From Bacteroidales bacterium (GTDB lineage Bacteria > Bacteroidota > Bacteroidia > Bacteroidales > UBA932): a stretch of DNA of 64,000 nt. Below the pieces are notes generated by a model. It was not told the origin of the DNA, did no database searches, and was given only the letters and a program-made list of their open reading frames with translations. The stretch spans positions 62,001 through 126,000 of the forward strand of contig JAFZRX010000003.1 of assembly GCA_017619675.1 (NCBI GenBank), written 5' to 3'. Shown here in pieces: positions 50,558 to 59,132 of the stretch. The position numbers were made by a program, and so were the translations under genes. Within the stretch, counting starts at the first letter, position 1. Every line of letters begins with the position of its first letter.

Positions 50558-51973
50558 ATGTACAACCCATCATCTGTCCATGCCGATGATTTCATAAATC
50601 ACGACGAAATACTGGAAAGCATTGAAGAAGCTTCCCGCGAAAGCGGCAATCGCGCCCGTGTGCTGGAAATTCTGGAGAAGGCTGCCAAATGTAAAGGCAT
50701 TTCCCATAGGGAGGCTGCAATCCTTATGGCTTGCAACGACCCCGAGATCGAGGAACGCGTATATAAGCTTGCCGGAGAGATCAAACATAAGTTCTACGGC
50801 AACAGGATAGTGCTTTTTGCACCGCTTTACCTTTCAAATTACTGCGTGAACGGCTGCGTTTACTGCCCGTATCACCTCAAGAACAAGACCATCCCGCGCA
50901 AGAAACTTTCGCAGGAAGAGATAGAGGAGGAGGTCCGCGCGCTTATCCGCATGGGCCACAAGCGCCTTGCCGTCGAGTCTGGTGAACATCCGGTCTACAA
51001 CCCTCTGGAGTACATACTGGATTCTATCAAGACCATATACTCAGTTAAAGAAGGAGGCAACTCCATCCGCAGGGTGAACGTGAATATCGCAGCCACTGAC
51101 GTGGAGTCTTACCGCAAGCTCAAGGCTGCCGGAATAGGAACCTACATCCTCTTCCAGGAGACCTACAACAAGAAGCAGTACCAGGCCCTCCATCCCACTG
51201 GCCCCAAGAGCAATTATGACTGGCACACGGAGGCAATGGACCGTGCCCAGGAAGGCGGCTGTGACGACGTGGGCATAGGAGTGCTCTTCGGCCTTAACAA
51301 TTACATGTACGAGCTGGTTGGTATGCTCATGCACGCCGAGCACCTCGAGGCGCGCTGGGGCGTAGGCCCGCACACCATAAGCGTTCCGCGCATCTGCCCT
51401 GCGGAGGACATCTCCACGGAGGATTTCCCCGACGCGCTGCCCGATGCCATCTTCCGCAAGCTTGTGGCCGTGCTCCGCGTAGCGGTGCCTTACACCGGAA
51501 TGATCATCTCCACCAGAGAGTCCGCCCGAATGAGGGAGCAGCTCCTGCACTGCGGAATCTCCCAGATAAGCGGAGGATCCCGCACAAGCGTGGGCGGCTA
51601 CACCACGGTGGAAAGGCACGACGAGACTTCACAGTTTGACGTCTCCGACACCCGAACCCTTGACGAGGTTGTACGCTGGCTCCTTCAGAACGACCACATC
51701 CCAAGTTTCTGCACCGCCTGCTACCGCGAGGGACGCACCGGAGACCGCTTCATGAGCCTTTGCAAGAGCGGAAAGATCAGCCTCTGCTGCACCCCTAACG
51801 CCCTTATGACCCTGAAGGAGTATCTGATGGACTACGCATCTCCTGAGACGCGCGAGATAGGTGAGGCCCTCATAGCGCGCAGCATCACGGATATCCCTGA
51901 AGGCCGAACCCGCGAGATAGCCCAGGAGCGCCTCAAGGCAATCGAGGGCGGCGCCCGCGATTTCAGGTTCTAG
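50558..51973 (+). CDS. hydG: [FeFe]-hydrogenase H-cluster radical SAM maturase HydG
   Basis: 471 residues from the ATG at 50558 (a TTG two codons earlier is possible). The radical-SAM cluster is CX3CX2C at Cys96/Cys100/Cys103 ('NYCVNGCVYCPYH'). The C-terminal CX2CX22C cluster motif is present ('SFCTACYREGRTGDRF' ... 'LCC'), which separates HydG from ThiH. 'QETYNKKQYQALHPTGPKS' is typical. It splits tyrosine to deliver CO and CN to the H-cluster. hydF follows after 3 bp; hydE is not in the window. Confidence 0.97.
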   Translation: MYNPSSVHADDFINHDEILESIEEASRESGNRARVLEILEKAAKCKGISHREAAILMACNDPEIEERVYKLAGEIKHKFYGNRIVLFAPLYLSNYCVNGCVYCPYHLKNKTIPRKKLSQEEIEEEVRALIRMGHKRLAVESGEHPVYNPLEYILDSIKTIYSVKEGGNSIRRVNVNIAATDVESYRKLKAAGIGTYILFQETYNKKQYQALHPTGPKSNYDWHTEAMDRAQEGGCDDVGIGVLFGLNNYMYELVGMLMHAEHLEARWGVGPHTISVPRICPAEDISTEDFPDALPDAIFRKLVAVLRVAVPYTGMIISTRESARMREQLLHCGISQISGGSRTSVGGYTTVERHDETSQFDVSDTRTLDEVVRWLLQNDHIPSFCTACYREGRTGDRFMSLCKSGKISLCCTPNALMTLKEYLMDYASPETREIGEALIARSITDIPEGRTREIAQERLKAIEGGARDFRF

Positions 51974-51976
51974 GTT

Positions 51977-53053
51977 ATGGAGCGCCTTCACATAGCATTC
52001 TTCGGTCCCACCAACAGCGGCAAGTCCACTCTGGTGAACGCGATCTGCGGCCAGGAAGTGTCGCTGGTGAGCCCGGTTCCGGGCACCACCACCGACCCTG
52101 TCCGCAAGATTGCGGAATTGCCTGACCTTGGCCCTTGCGTGCTTATAGACACCGCCGGAAGCGACGACGAGAGCATACTGGGCCAGGAGCGCCAGAGGCT
52201 CACCCGCGCTATCATGGACGAGACTGACGTGGCCGTAGTGTTGAATGGCGCCGAACCTGGAACGGACAAGATAGAAGACCTGCTTTCCACGCTGAAAGAA
52301 AACGGCATTCCCACAGTGCAATACCAGTGGGGTCAGAGCATCGATTCCCTGATAAAAAGTATTGCGGCCGTGGCGCCAAAGGAGGAGAGCAAGTACCTCA
52401 CCGGGGACCTTGTGGGCCCCGGGAGCAACGTGCTCCTGGTTATGCCGCAGGACAAGGAGGCGCCAAAAGGCCGCCTGATTCTGCCGCAGGTGCAGATCCT
52501 GCGTGAGTTGCTGGACCGCGGATGCGTTCCGCACAGCTGCACGCACGAGTCCCTGCCCGCGGCAATGGCCAGCCTGGCGCACAAGCCGGACCTGGTCATC
52601 ACGGATTCCCAGGTCTTCGGCCTGGTTAACAGGACCATCCCGCAGGATTGGGCCCTGACGTCGTTCTCAGTGCTGCTCGCCGCAGCCAAGGGCGACCTGC
52701 GCGCGTTCGTGGTAGGTGCCAAGGCAATTGACGCGCTGCGCCCCGGCGCCCGCGTCCTCATTGCCGAGGCCTGCACCCACGTCCCGGACACGGAGGACAT
52801 CGGCCGTGTGAAGATTCCCGCCATGCTCCGCAAGAGAGTAGGGGAACTGGAGGTGGACATTGCGGCGGGGAACAACTTCCCGGAGGACCTGTCGCCTTAC
52901 AGCCTTATCATACACTGCGGCGCCTGCGTGGCCAACGCCCGACTGGTGCGCTCGCGCATAAGGAAGGCCGCAGCGGCGGGCGTCCCCATTACCAACTACG
53001 GCCTTGCAATAGCATATCTGCAGGGAATCCTGTCCCGCATTTCTTTGCCCTAA
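51977..53053 (+). CDS. hydF: [FeFe]-hydrogenase maturation GTPase HydF
   Basis: 358 residues. GTPase domain: P-loop 'GPTNSGKS' (10-17), 'PGTTTDPVRK', 'DTAG'. A dimerisation domain follows. The C-terminal FeS domain has 'EACTHVPDTEDIGRVKIP' and 'IHCGACVANARLV', providing the CxH...HCxxC ligands. It is the scaffold on which HydG and HydE build the 2Fe subcluster before transfer to HydA. 3 bp after hydG. Its stop overlaps the convergent ATPase stop (CTAA). Confidence 0.96.
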   Translation: MERLHIAFFGPTNSGKSTLVNAICGQEVSLVSPVPGTTTDPVRKIAELPDLGPCVLIDTAGSDDESILGQERQRLTRAIMDETDVAVVLNGAEPGTDKIEDLLSTLKENGIPTVQYQWGQSIDSLIKSIAAVAPKEESKYLTGDLVGPGSNVLLVMPQDKEAPKGRLILPQVQILRELLDRGCVPHSCTHESLPAAMASLAHKPDLVITDSQVFGLVNRTIPQDWALTSFSVLLAAAKGDLRAFVVGAKAIDALRPGARVLIAEACTHVPDTEDIGRVKIPAMLRKRVGELEVDIAAGNNFPEDLSPYSLIIHCGACVANARLVRSRIRKAAAAGVPITNYGLAIAYLQGILSRISLP

Positions 53054-53583
53054 TCCCCGATATTCTCGTGTATTAATTCGGTAAGGCTCTTGATGATTTC
53101 ATAGTCATTGAGACTCATACCCTCGAACACTTCCTTGACATCCGCAGTGCTCAGTTCAAAGGTGTCTTCGTCCGTGATGTAACGGATTATGAAGTTGATA
53201 TCCTGGTACTGGCAGATAAAATTGGCGAAGCATCCGGACAGGTCTCCCTTGGGCTGCAGGTCAATGTGCGAGCGCTGGTAGGAAGCATAGATTTCCGTAC
53301 CCTCTCCCACCTTTGACTTGAGGTAGAAATTGCCGTTGCACATCTCCGAGCGGAACTTCAGGAGGGCTATGCCCATTCCAATCTTGCGTTCCTTGCGGCA
53401 GGAGTAGAAGCGGTCGTTGATCGCCTCTATCATTTCCTCCGGCATGCCGCAGCCGTTGTCTATGATCTTTATTGAGAGCAGGTCGCGTGCGGCGCTGTCC
53501 TCCATCTCTATGGTTATCTGCGTGGCACCCGCCCTGATGGAATTATGGGTGATGTCAATGATGTGAAGGTCAAGACTTTTCAT
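53050..53583 (-). CDS. GHKL-type ATP-binding protein (hydrogenase-linked)
   Basis: 177 residues. N-box 'DITHNSIRAGAT', G1 'IDNGCGMP', G2 'GMGIALLKF'; this is a free-standing histidine-kinase-type ATPase domain without a phospho-acceptor domain. The same type of gene accompanies bifurcating hydrogenases in clostridia. Last gene of the minus-strand run 53050-61334, one base after the PHP gene. A regulatory role is inferred, not shown. Confidence 0.88.
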   Translation of the reverse strand: MKSLDLHIIDITHNSIRAGATQITIEMEDSAARDLLSIKIIDNGCGMPEEMIEAINDRFYSCRKERKIGMGIALLKFRSEMCNGNFYLKSKVGEGTEIYASYQRSHIDLQPKGDLSGCFANFICQYQDINFIIRYITDEDTFELSTADVKEVFEGMSLNDYEIIKSLTELIHENIGD

Positions 53584-53584
53584 A

Positions 53585-54319
53585 CTACAGGATTACAGGC
53601 TCTCCGGGGCGGAGGGCTTCCTTGAAATTGTCAAAACTGAAATAAGGCATCTCCAGGACGCTGTATATCTTGGCTACGTCTTCTACAAAATGGGCGTCGC
53701 TGCTCTGGATGAAGTTGAAGTCGCTGAACCAGGGGCAGTCGTCCAGGAATTTGTAATTGTCCCGCTTGCAGTAGTAGCTGAGTTCCATGGCGTGAAACTT
53801 CAGTTTGTCGGGCACGAATCCCAACTGGGAGGAGAGGCTGAACGTGGGCCGGTCTATGTGGGCGGGGATGAAGATCCCGCCCATTTCATAGACCTTCTGC
53901 TGGAGTTCCAGCATTGGAAGGTCCAGGGCGTTGATCAGCAGGTGCGGGACTTCGTCCAGGACATTCTCGTCCTCGTCAACCACGAACTGGTATCCGAATT
54001 TGTCCACGTCGTTCTCAAAGAAGATCACGCGGGAGTCCAGGAAGGCCTGGAACTCCGCCAGTTTCTCCACCGTGGGCATGAAACTGAGGCAATGCACCTC
54101 TTCCTTGGTTGTCACCTCCGCCCCCATGAGCACGTGGAGGCCCACTTTCTCCCCAAGACGCCTCGTAACGTCGGCGTTCAGGGTGGAGTTGTGGTCCGTC
54201 AGGCCAATTATGTCCATCCCGCGCTCCTTCGCCGTCGCAACGATGGCGGAGGGGCTCATCTCGATGTCGCCGCAGGGGGACAGCACCGAGTGGATGTGCA
54301 TGTCGGCCTTGAATTTCAC
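53585..54319 (-). CDS. PHP-domain metal-dependent phosphoesterase
   Basis: 244 residues. 'DMHIHSVLSPCGD' supplies the first His pair and 'GLTDHNSTLNAD' the next ligands; 'GAEVTTKEEVHCL', 'IPAHIDRP' and 'QSSDAHFVED' complete the PHP metal site. A probable phosphoesterase; the target is unknown. 6 bp after a DRTGG gene and 1 bp before the ATPase gene. Confidence 0.9.
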   Translation of the reverse strand: MKFKADMHIHSVLSPCGDIEMSPSAIVATAKERGMDIIGLTDHNSTLNADVTRRLGEKVGLHVLMGAEVTTKEEVHCLSFMPTVEKLAEFQAFLDSRVIFFENDVDKFGYQFVVDEDENVLDEVPHLLINALDLPMLELQQKVYEMGGIFIPAHIDRPTFSLSSQLGFVPDKLKFHAMELSYYCKRDNYKFLDDCPWFSDFNFIQSSDAHFVEDVAKIYSVLEMPYFSFDNFKEALRPGEPVIL

Positions 54320-54325
54320 CGGGCG

Positions 54326-54655
54326 CTACTTGAGGATTTCGTAGAGCTTTCCGCAAACCTGGAAAGTGGGGTCCTGGCTCACCAGGATGCATACGTCCTC
54401 GTCCTTGGCGTGGTCCAGCATATCCTGGTCAGGCATGCCGCCGCGTACGATGACTACGGCCGCCAGGTCGCGCAGGGAAGCGATGGCAGTGACGTTCTTG
54501 TGGGTCTGCATGGTAATCCAGACCTGGCCGCTGCGGGCGTTGCCCATGACGTCGCTGAGGAGGTCGGATGCGTACGCTCCGGTCACCTCGGCATCCAGAT
54601 TGGCCTCGTTGAGGCACTGCAGCTGGAGTTTTTCAATGATTTCCTTGACTGTCAT
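54326..54655 (-). CDS. DRTGG-domain protein (C-terminal copy of two)
   Basis: 109 residues. 'MTVKEIIEKLQLQCL', 'VTGAYASDLLSDVMGNARSG' and 'CILVSQDPTFQVCGKLYEIL' fit the DRTGG fold (ligand-binding domain also found in HPr kinase/Pta relatives). It is paralogous to 56436-56780: same start 'T.KEI', same 'ASDL.SDV'. Its start lies 1 bp after the stop of the HydA-like gene. Confidence 0.85.
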   Translation of the reverse strand: MTVKEIIEKLQLQCLNEANLDAEVTGAYASDLLSDVMGNARSGQVWITMQTHKNVTAIASLRDLAAVVIVRGGMPDQDMLDHAKDEDVCILVSQDPTFQVCGKLYEILK

Positions 54656-54656
54656 T

Positions 54657-56015
54657 TTATTGGTTGTTCTTTTCGTTGTCGGTTTTCCTTGTCTTTACGT
54701 GGTCTCCCCAGATGCTTCGGATTATCTCCTCAGAGTCCGGAGAGTGGCGGTTCAGGAAGATGCAGGAGTTGATGTTTGCATCTCCGCGGACGATGTCTTC
54801 TGCCAGGGCGGCGCATGAAGGCGCGCCGCAGGCGGAACAGTTCACGCCCGGAAGGGCCTTCTCAATCTTCTTCATCCTCTCAGCCATCTTGAAGGCCTCC
54901 TGGAAGTCGTCATCCAACTTGTAGATTGAGCGCGGCTTTATCTCGGGGATTTCCATCTGTTCGTCAATCCACTTGCAGAATTCCGGATTGTTGTAGCGGG
55001 TATAGCGGCTGGTGTTGCGGGAAGGATCGTCAAACAGGCGCGCGCGGTCCTCCAGCCTCTTGCGGGCCACAAAGCGGTTGTTGATGGCAAGGACGCCGCC
55101 AACACATCCCTGGTCGCAGATTCGCATCTCCACAAGTCCCTGTGCGTCAACAGCTTCATCCTCCAGTCTCTCAAGGAAGTTGAGGACGTTCTGGAGGCCG
55201 TCCACCGCGTAATGTGAGCCGTTGAAGAGGGATGCTTCGCCTCCCGGAAGCGGCCACAACACGTCTTTTGTGGAGAGTGAGTGGTTAACCGGTTCCGCGT
55301 CATTGTCTGAATCGCGGAGCATCAACTTTACCTTATTATAAAGGAAGTCCATGTTGATGACTCCCGCGATGCGGGTGTCCTTATGGCTGACGGGATACTT
55401 CACCGCGGCGATCTTGGCGGCGCAAGGCGTTACATAGAAGATTCCTATGGATTCCGGGCTGGCGCCTTCGTCAATCAGGCGGTTGGACATGATCAGGGCG
55501 GCAAGCTCTGATGGGGCGCGCACCTTGATTATGTTGTCCACCAGTGAAGGGAACCTGACCTGGATCAGGCGTATCACGGCCGGGCAGTACGGAGAGATGA
55601 ACGTATTGATCTCAGGATGCTGGTCAATGTACTTGTTGTAGAGTTCCACAATGTACTCGACCTCGTGCTCCACCTCATAGATATGGGTGAAACCTATCCT
55701 CTTGAGACATGCGTATATCGCCTTGGTCTTATATTTCTGTTCGAACTGTCCTATGAACGTGGTAGGCACCAGACATACCCTGTAGCGGTAGTTCTCTATC
55801 AGCGCAAAGTCATCCTGCTTGATGTAGATGGCCTTGTGGGGACAGACTTTCATGCACTCGCCGCAGTCAACGCACTTGTTGTCGTTGACATGCGCCTTTC
55901 CGTTACGGATGCGGATGGCGCCTGTTGGGCAGGAGCGCATGCAGGTGGTGCAGCCCTGGCACAGGTAGTCGTTTATCTTTAGGGAATGTTTGAAAGCTGG
56001 TTCTGTATAAGCCAT
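54657..56015 (-). CDS. HydA-like [Fe-S] protein with degenerate H-cluster site (HsfB-type putative redox/H2 sensor)
   Basis: 452 residues. Two [4Fe-4S] ferredoxin motifs (Cys19/22/25/29 and 48/51/54/58), then a [FeFe]-hydrogenase large-subunit C-like domain. The catalytic loops are changed: TSCCP becomes 'ISPYCPAV', MPC..K..E becomes 'VTPCAAKIAAVK', and the third loop is 'MRICDQGCVGG'. The four Cys that hold the cubane remain, but the proton-relay Cys and Glu are lost. A C-terminal FeS domain follows ('GVNCSACGAPSCAALAED', later Cys). No PAS domain. Likely a sensor rather than an enzyme; inference. Confidence 0.85.
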   Translation of the reverse strand: MAYTEPAFKHSLKINDYLCQGCTTCMRSCPTGAIRIRNGKAHVNDNKCVDCGECMKVCPHKAIYIKQDDFALIENYRYRVCLVPTTFIGQFEQKYKTKAIYACLKRIGFTHIYEVEHEVEYIVELYNKYIDQHPEINTFISPYCPAVIRLIQVRFPSLVDNIIKVRAPSELAALIMSNRLIDEGASPESIGIFYVTPCAAKIAAVKYPVSHKDTRIAGVINMDFLYNKVKLMLRDSDNDAEPVNHSLSTKDVLWPLPGGEASLFNGSHYAVDGLQNVLNFLERLEDEAVDAQGLVEMRICDQGCVGGVLAINNRFVARKRLEDRARLFDDPSRNTSRYTRYNNPEFCKWIDEQMEIPEIKPRSIYKLDDDFQEAFKMAERMKKIEKALPGVNCSACGAPSCAALAEDIVRGDANINSCIFLNRHSPDSEEIIRSIWGDHVKTRKTDNEKNNQ

Positions 56016-56019
56016 ATCG

Positions 56020-56433
56020 TCAGGCTAGGTAAATGGTCATAGTTACGGTGGTTCCAACGCCCACCTTAGTGTCAATCTTTAAGTCGTCGGTATTTTTCTT
56101 GATGTTGGGGAGGCCCATCCCGGCGCCGTATCCCATCTCGCGGACCTTGGCGGAAGCTGTGGACCAGCCTTCCTGCATGGCGGCGTCAAGGTCCGGGATG
56201 CCGGGGCCCTGGTCGGCCACCACCATCACTATCTTGCTGCCGTCGATGTCAACGTCAATGGTCCCGCCGTATGCGTGCGCCACGGCGTTGATCTCGGCCT
56301 CGAACAGCGCCACTACGGCGCGCCTGATATTGGCCGGAGCCACGCCAAGCTGCTTGAGCGTACGCTTCACGCTGCTGGACGCCTGGCCCGCATCGGCAAA
56401 ATTACCGCGCTCTATGTCAAATGTGTAATGCAT
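56020..56433 (-). CDS. RsbW/RsbT-type serine kinase-like ATPase
   Basis: 138 residues from the ATG at 56433 (a TTG upstream would overlap the previous stop). 'LFEAEINAVAHAYGGTIDVDI' (N-box, in part), 'VADQGPGIPDLD' (G1) and 'GYGAGMGLPNIKKN' (G2) define the HATPase_c_2 class of anti-sigma or switch kinases. No partner anti-anti-sigma factor is visible. Adjacent to the HydA-like sensor (4 bp), which suggests that they act together. Confidence 0.88.
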   Translation of the reverse strand: MHYTFDIERGNFADAGQASSSVKRTLKQLGVAPANIRRAVVALFEAEINAVAHAYGGTIDVDIDGSKIVMVVADQGPGIPDLDAAMQEGWSTASAKVREMGYGAGMGLPNIKKNTDDLKIDTKVGVGTTVTMTIYLA

Positions 56434-56435
56434 TG

Positions 56436-56780
56436 TCAATAAAGTGGTTGTATTCCGGCCTCGTACAGGATTCCGCTGATTTTGAAAACACTGAACTTGG
56501 ACTTTATCAGCGTTATGTCCAGTTCCTCTGCCAGTTCAAGCATCTCGGCGTCAGGCTGTTTGTCGCGCCCTATCACCACCACGCGCAGGTCAGCCATCTC
56601 GCTGGTACGCATAGTCTGGTTGTTGCACAACCCGGAGATAAGCACCGTCTCGTCCATGGAGAAACGGAGCACGTCGCTCATGAGGTCGGAGGCGAAAGCC
56701 TTCTCCACATCGTAACTGTCGTCGGCCGGGGCTCCTACTATCACCCCGTCCACCAGTCTGGCAATTTCCTTGATAGTCAT
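56436..56780 (-). CDS. DRTGG-domain protein (first copy)
   Basis: 114 residues: 'MTIKEIARLVDGVIVGA', 'KAFASDLMSDVLRFSMD', 'VVVIGRDKQPDAEMLELAEE' and 'FSVFKISGILYEAGI'. Same family as 54326-54655, with which it shares order and length. It stands at the head of the six-gene module, 69 bp downstream of hydC. Confidence 0.85.
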   Translation of the reverse strand: MTIKEIARLVDGVIVGAPADDSYDVEKAFASDLMSDVLRFSMDETVLISGLCNNQTMRTSEMADLRVVVIGRDKQPDAEMLELAEELDITLIKSKFSVFKISGILYEAGIQPLY

Positions 56781-56849
56781 AATGCACTTAAATTGGTTTC
56801 GGGCCGGCCTCTGACAGAAGCCGGCCCGAAGCGTTAACAGAAGTATGTC

Positions 56850-57335
56850 TTAGTCTGCGTACTCGGCGAGGATCTTCTTAACCTCTTCCGGAACGAGACG
56901 TCCATAGGTCTTGCCGTTGATGGTCATAACCGGGGCAAGGCCGCAGGCGCCAACGCAGCGCAGCACGTCAAGTGAGAACTTGCCGTCCTCCGTTACGCCG
57001 CCTTCGGAGATCTTGAGCTCGCTCTTGAGAGCGTCCAGGATCTTCTCGGCTCCCTTGACGTAGCAAGCGGTTCCGAGGCAGACGGAGATAGCGTACTTTC
57101 CTTTAGGCTTCATTGTGAAGAAGCTGTAGAAGGATACAACGCCGTACACTTTTCCGACAGGGATTCCGAGGCAGTCTGCCACAACCTGCTGGACTTCCTC
57201 CGGAAGATAGCCGAAGTGCTCCTGCGTCTTGTGCAGTACATTGATCAGCTCACCTGGGTTGTTGTTGAAGGAAGCGCAAATCTCCTTGATCTTAAGGTAA
57301 TTGGCTTCACTGATTTTTATCTTGGGTCCACACAT
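56850..57335 (-). CDS. hydC: NADH-dependent [FeFe]-hydrogenase subunit HydC (NuoE-like)
   Basis: 161 residues. NuoE/HndA fold: helical N-part ('ELINVLHKTQEHFGYLPEEV'), 'GVVSFYSFFTMKPKGKY', and a thioredoxin-like [2Fe-2S] site, Cx4C in 'VCLGTACYVKG' and Cx3C in 'RCVGACGLAP'. Links NADH oxidation to the hydrogenase core. 7 bp after hydA. Confidence 0.95.
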   Translation of the reverse strand: MCGPKIKISEANYLKIKEICASFNNNPGELINVLHKTQEHFGYLPEEVQQVVADCLGIPVGKVYGVVSFYSFFTMKPKGKYAISVCLGTACYVKGAEKILDALKSELKISEGGVTEDGKFSLDVLRCVGACGLAPVMTINGKTYGRLVPEEVKKILAEYAD

Positions 57336-57342
57336 GGTTCAA

Positions 57343-59118
57343 TTATTTTTCAAGGTCAAACTGTTTTTTCTTGTCGAAGTAGTGAGTGTGAAGCAGGTGA
57401 TGTGCCTTCTCTGAGCCGGGCTCACCGTAGAACTCCTTGTAGATAGCCTGGATCTCAGGGTTTTCGTGAGACTTGCGGAGAGGCATCTCCCTGTCAGCCT
57501 TGTAGATGGCGGCGTGACGCGCCTTGATGATGGAAGCGTCGCCGTGGTGGTAAGGCTGTCCGGCGCCGTCGATACATCCGCCAGGGCAGGCCATAACCTC
57601 TACGAAGTGATAAGGGCAGTTGCCGGCCTTGATCTGCTCCATGATAGAGCGGGCGTTCTTCAGTCCGTAAGCGACAGCAACCTTCAGGTCAATTACACCC
57701 GGGATAGGGATGGTAGCCTCACGGATTCCGTCAAGACCACGGACTTCCTCGAAGTCGATCTTGGGAAGTGTCTGGCCTGTGATGACCTCATATGCGGTAC
57801 GGAGAGCTGCCTCCATAACACCGCCGGTTGCACCAAAGATGACGGCTGCGCCGGTAGACTCGCCAAGAGGAGAATCGAATTTGGCCTCAGGAAGGTTCTT
57901 GAAGTCAATGTTGCACATCTTGATGAGGCGTGCAAGCTCGCGGGTGGTGATTGAGTAGTCAACGTCAGGATTGCCGTTGGCTCCCAGTTCCTCGCGCTCG
58001 CACTCGTACTTCTTGGCAACGCAAGGCATTACTGATACGGAGATGAGTTTCTCGCGTGGAATGCCCACCTTGTCAGCGAAGTATGTCTTGACGGTAGCAC
58101 CGAACATTCCCTGAGGGGACTTGGCTGTTGAAGGATACTCGCGGAGCTCAGGATAGAACTTCTCGTAGAAGTTAACCCATGCAGGGCAGCAGGAAGTCAT
58201 GATAGGTAACTTGACGTTCTTGTCGCCGGCGAGGAATGCCTTGAAACGGCCGATAGCCTCGGTGCCTTCCTCCATGATGGTGAGGTCGGCTGACCAGTCA
58301 GTGTCAAATACATAGTCGAAGCCGATTGCCTTGAGGGCGGCTGCGATCTTGCCGGTAACGATGCTTCCGGCAGGCATGCCGAACTCCTCGCCAAGGGCGA
58401 CGCGCACTGCAGGAGCAACCTGGACGGCGGTCTTGACATCAGGATTTGCAATGTCACGGAGAACCTTGCCGGTGTGGTCAACCTCTGAGAGGGCGCCTAC
58501 AGGGCAGACTGCGATACACTGTCCGCAGAATACGCAGTTGGTGTCGATGAGCGGTTTGCCGAATGCGGTGGAAACCACTGCCGGGAAGCCTCTTTCAACT
58601 GCTCCGATCGCGCCTACGCTCTGATACTCGTGGCAGACGGACTCGCAGCGGCGGCACATGATACACTTGTTGGCGTCGCGTACGATTGAAGGAGAAAGCT
58701 CGATGGGGTATTGTGACTGCTCGCCCTTGTAGGGGATCTCACGGATGCCCATGTCGGCAGAAAGGGACTGAAGCTCGCACTTGCCGTTCTTGGGGCACTG
58801 GAGACAGTCATTCGGATGGTCGCTGAGCATGAGCTCAAGGACGGTCTTGCGTGCGTTGATGGCGCGTGGAGAGTTGGTCTTAACTACCATGTCCTGCATA
58901 CACTCTGTGATACAGGCTGGAGCAAGGTTCCTGCGGCCCGCAACCTCGACTACGCATATACGGCATCCGCCCGGATGGTTCTTGAGGGCAAGGCCGTCGA
59001 GTTCGAAATTACAGAGGGTAGGAATTTTGATACCCATCTGTTCGGCAGCTTTCAAGATAGTAGTACCCTTTGGCACTTCTACTGCTCTGTTGTCTATAGT
59101 CAATTTGATAGTATCCAT
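57343..59118 (-). CDS. hydA: [FeFe]-hydrogenase catalytic subunit HydA (multi-cluster, group A3-like)
   Basis: 591 residues. N-terminal plant-type [2Fe-2S] domain (~1-80, 'LCNFELDG', 'GGCRICVVEV'), His-ligated [4Fe-4S] motif ('HPNDCLQCPKNGKCELQ'), two ferredoxin motifs (~150-210), and the H-domain with all three signatures intact: 'TSCCPAW', 'MPCVAKKYE' and 'MACPGGCIDGAGQP'. A small-subunit domain ends the chain. Makes or consumes H2. With HydB, HydC and the HndB-like gene it forms an NADH/ferredoxin-linked bifurcating-type complex in the cytosol. Bifurcation itself is inference. Confidence 0.97.
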   Translation of the reverse strand: MDTIKLTIDNRAVEVPKGTTILKAAEQMGIKIPTLCNFELDGLALKNHPGGCRICVVEVAGRRNLAPACITECMQDMVVKTNSPRAINARKTVLELMLSDHPNDCLQCPKNGKCELQSLSADMGIREIPYKGEQSQYPIELSPSIVRDANKCIMCRRCESVCHEYQSVGAIGAVERGFPAVVSTAFGKPLIDTNCVFCGQCIAVCPVGALSEVDHTGKVLRDIANPDVKTAVQVAPAVRVALGEEFGMPAGSIVTGKIAAALKAIGFDYVFDTDWSADLTIMEEGTEAIGRFKAFLAGDKNVKLPIMTSCCPAWVNFYEKFYPELREYPSTAKSPQGMFGATVKTYFADKVGIPREKLISVSVMPCVAKKYECEREELGANGNPDVDYSITTRELARLIKMCNIDFKNLPEAKFDSPLGESTGAAVIFGATGGVMEAALRTAYEVITGQTLPKIDFEEVRGLDGIREATIPIPGVIDLKVAVAYGLKNARSIMEQIKAGNCPYHFVEVMACPGGCIDGAGQPYHHGDASIIKARHAAIYKADREMPLRKSHENPEIQAIYKEFYGEPGSEKAHHLLHTHYFDKKKQFDLEK

Positions 59119-59132
59119 ATATTATTCCTCCC

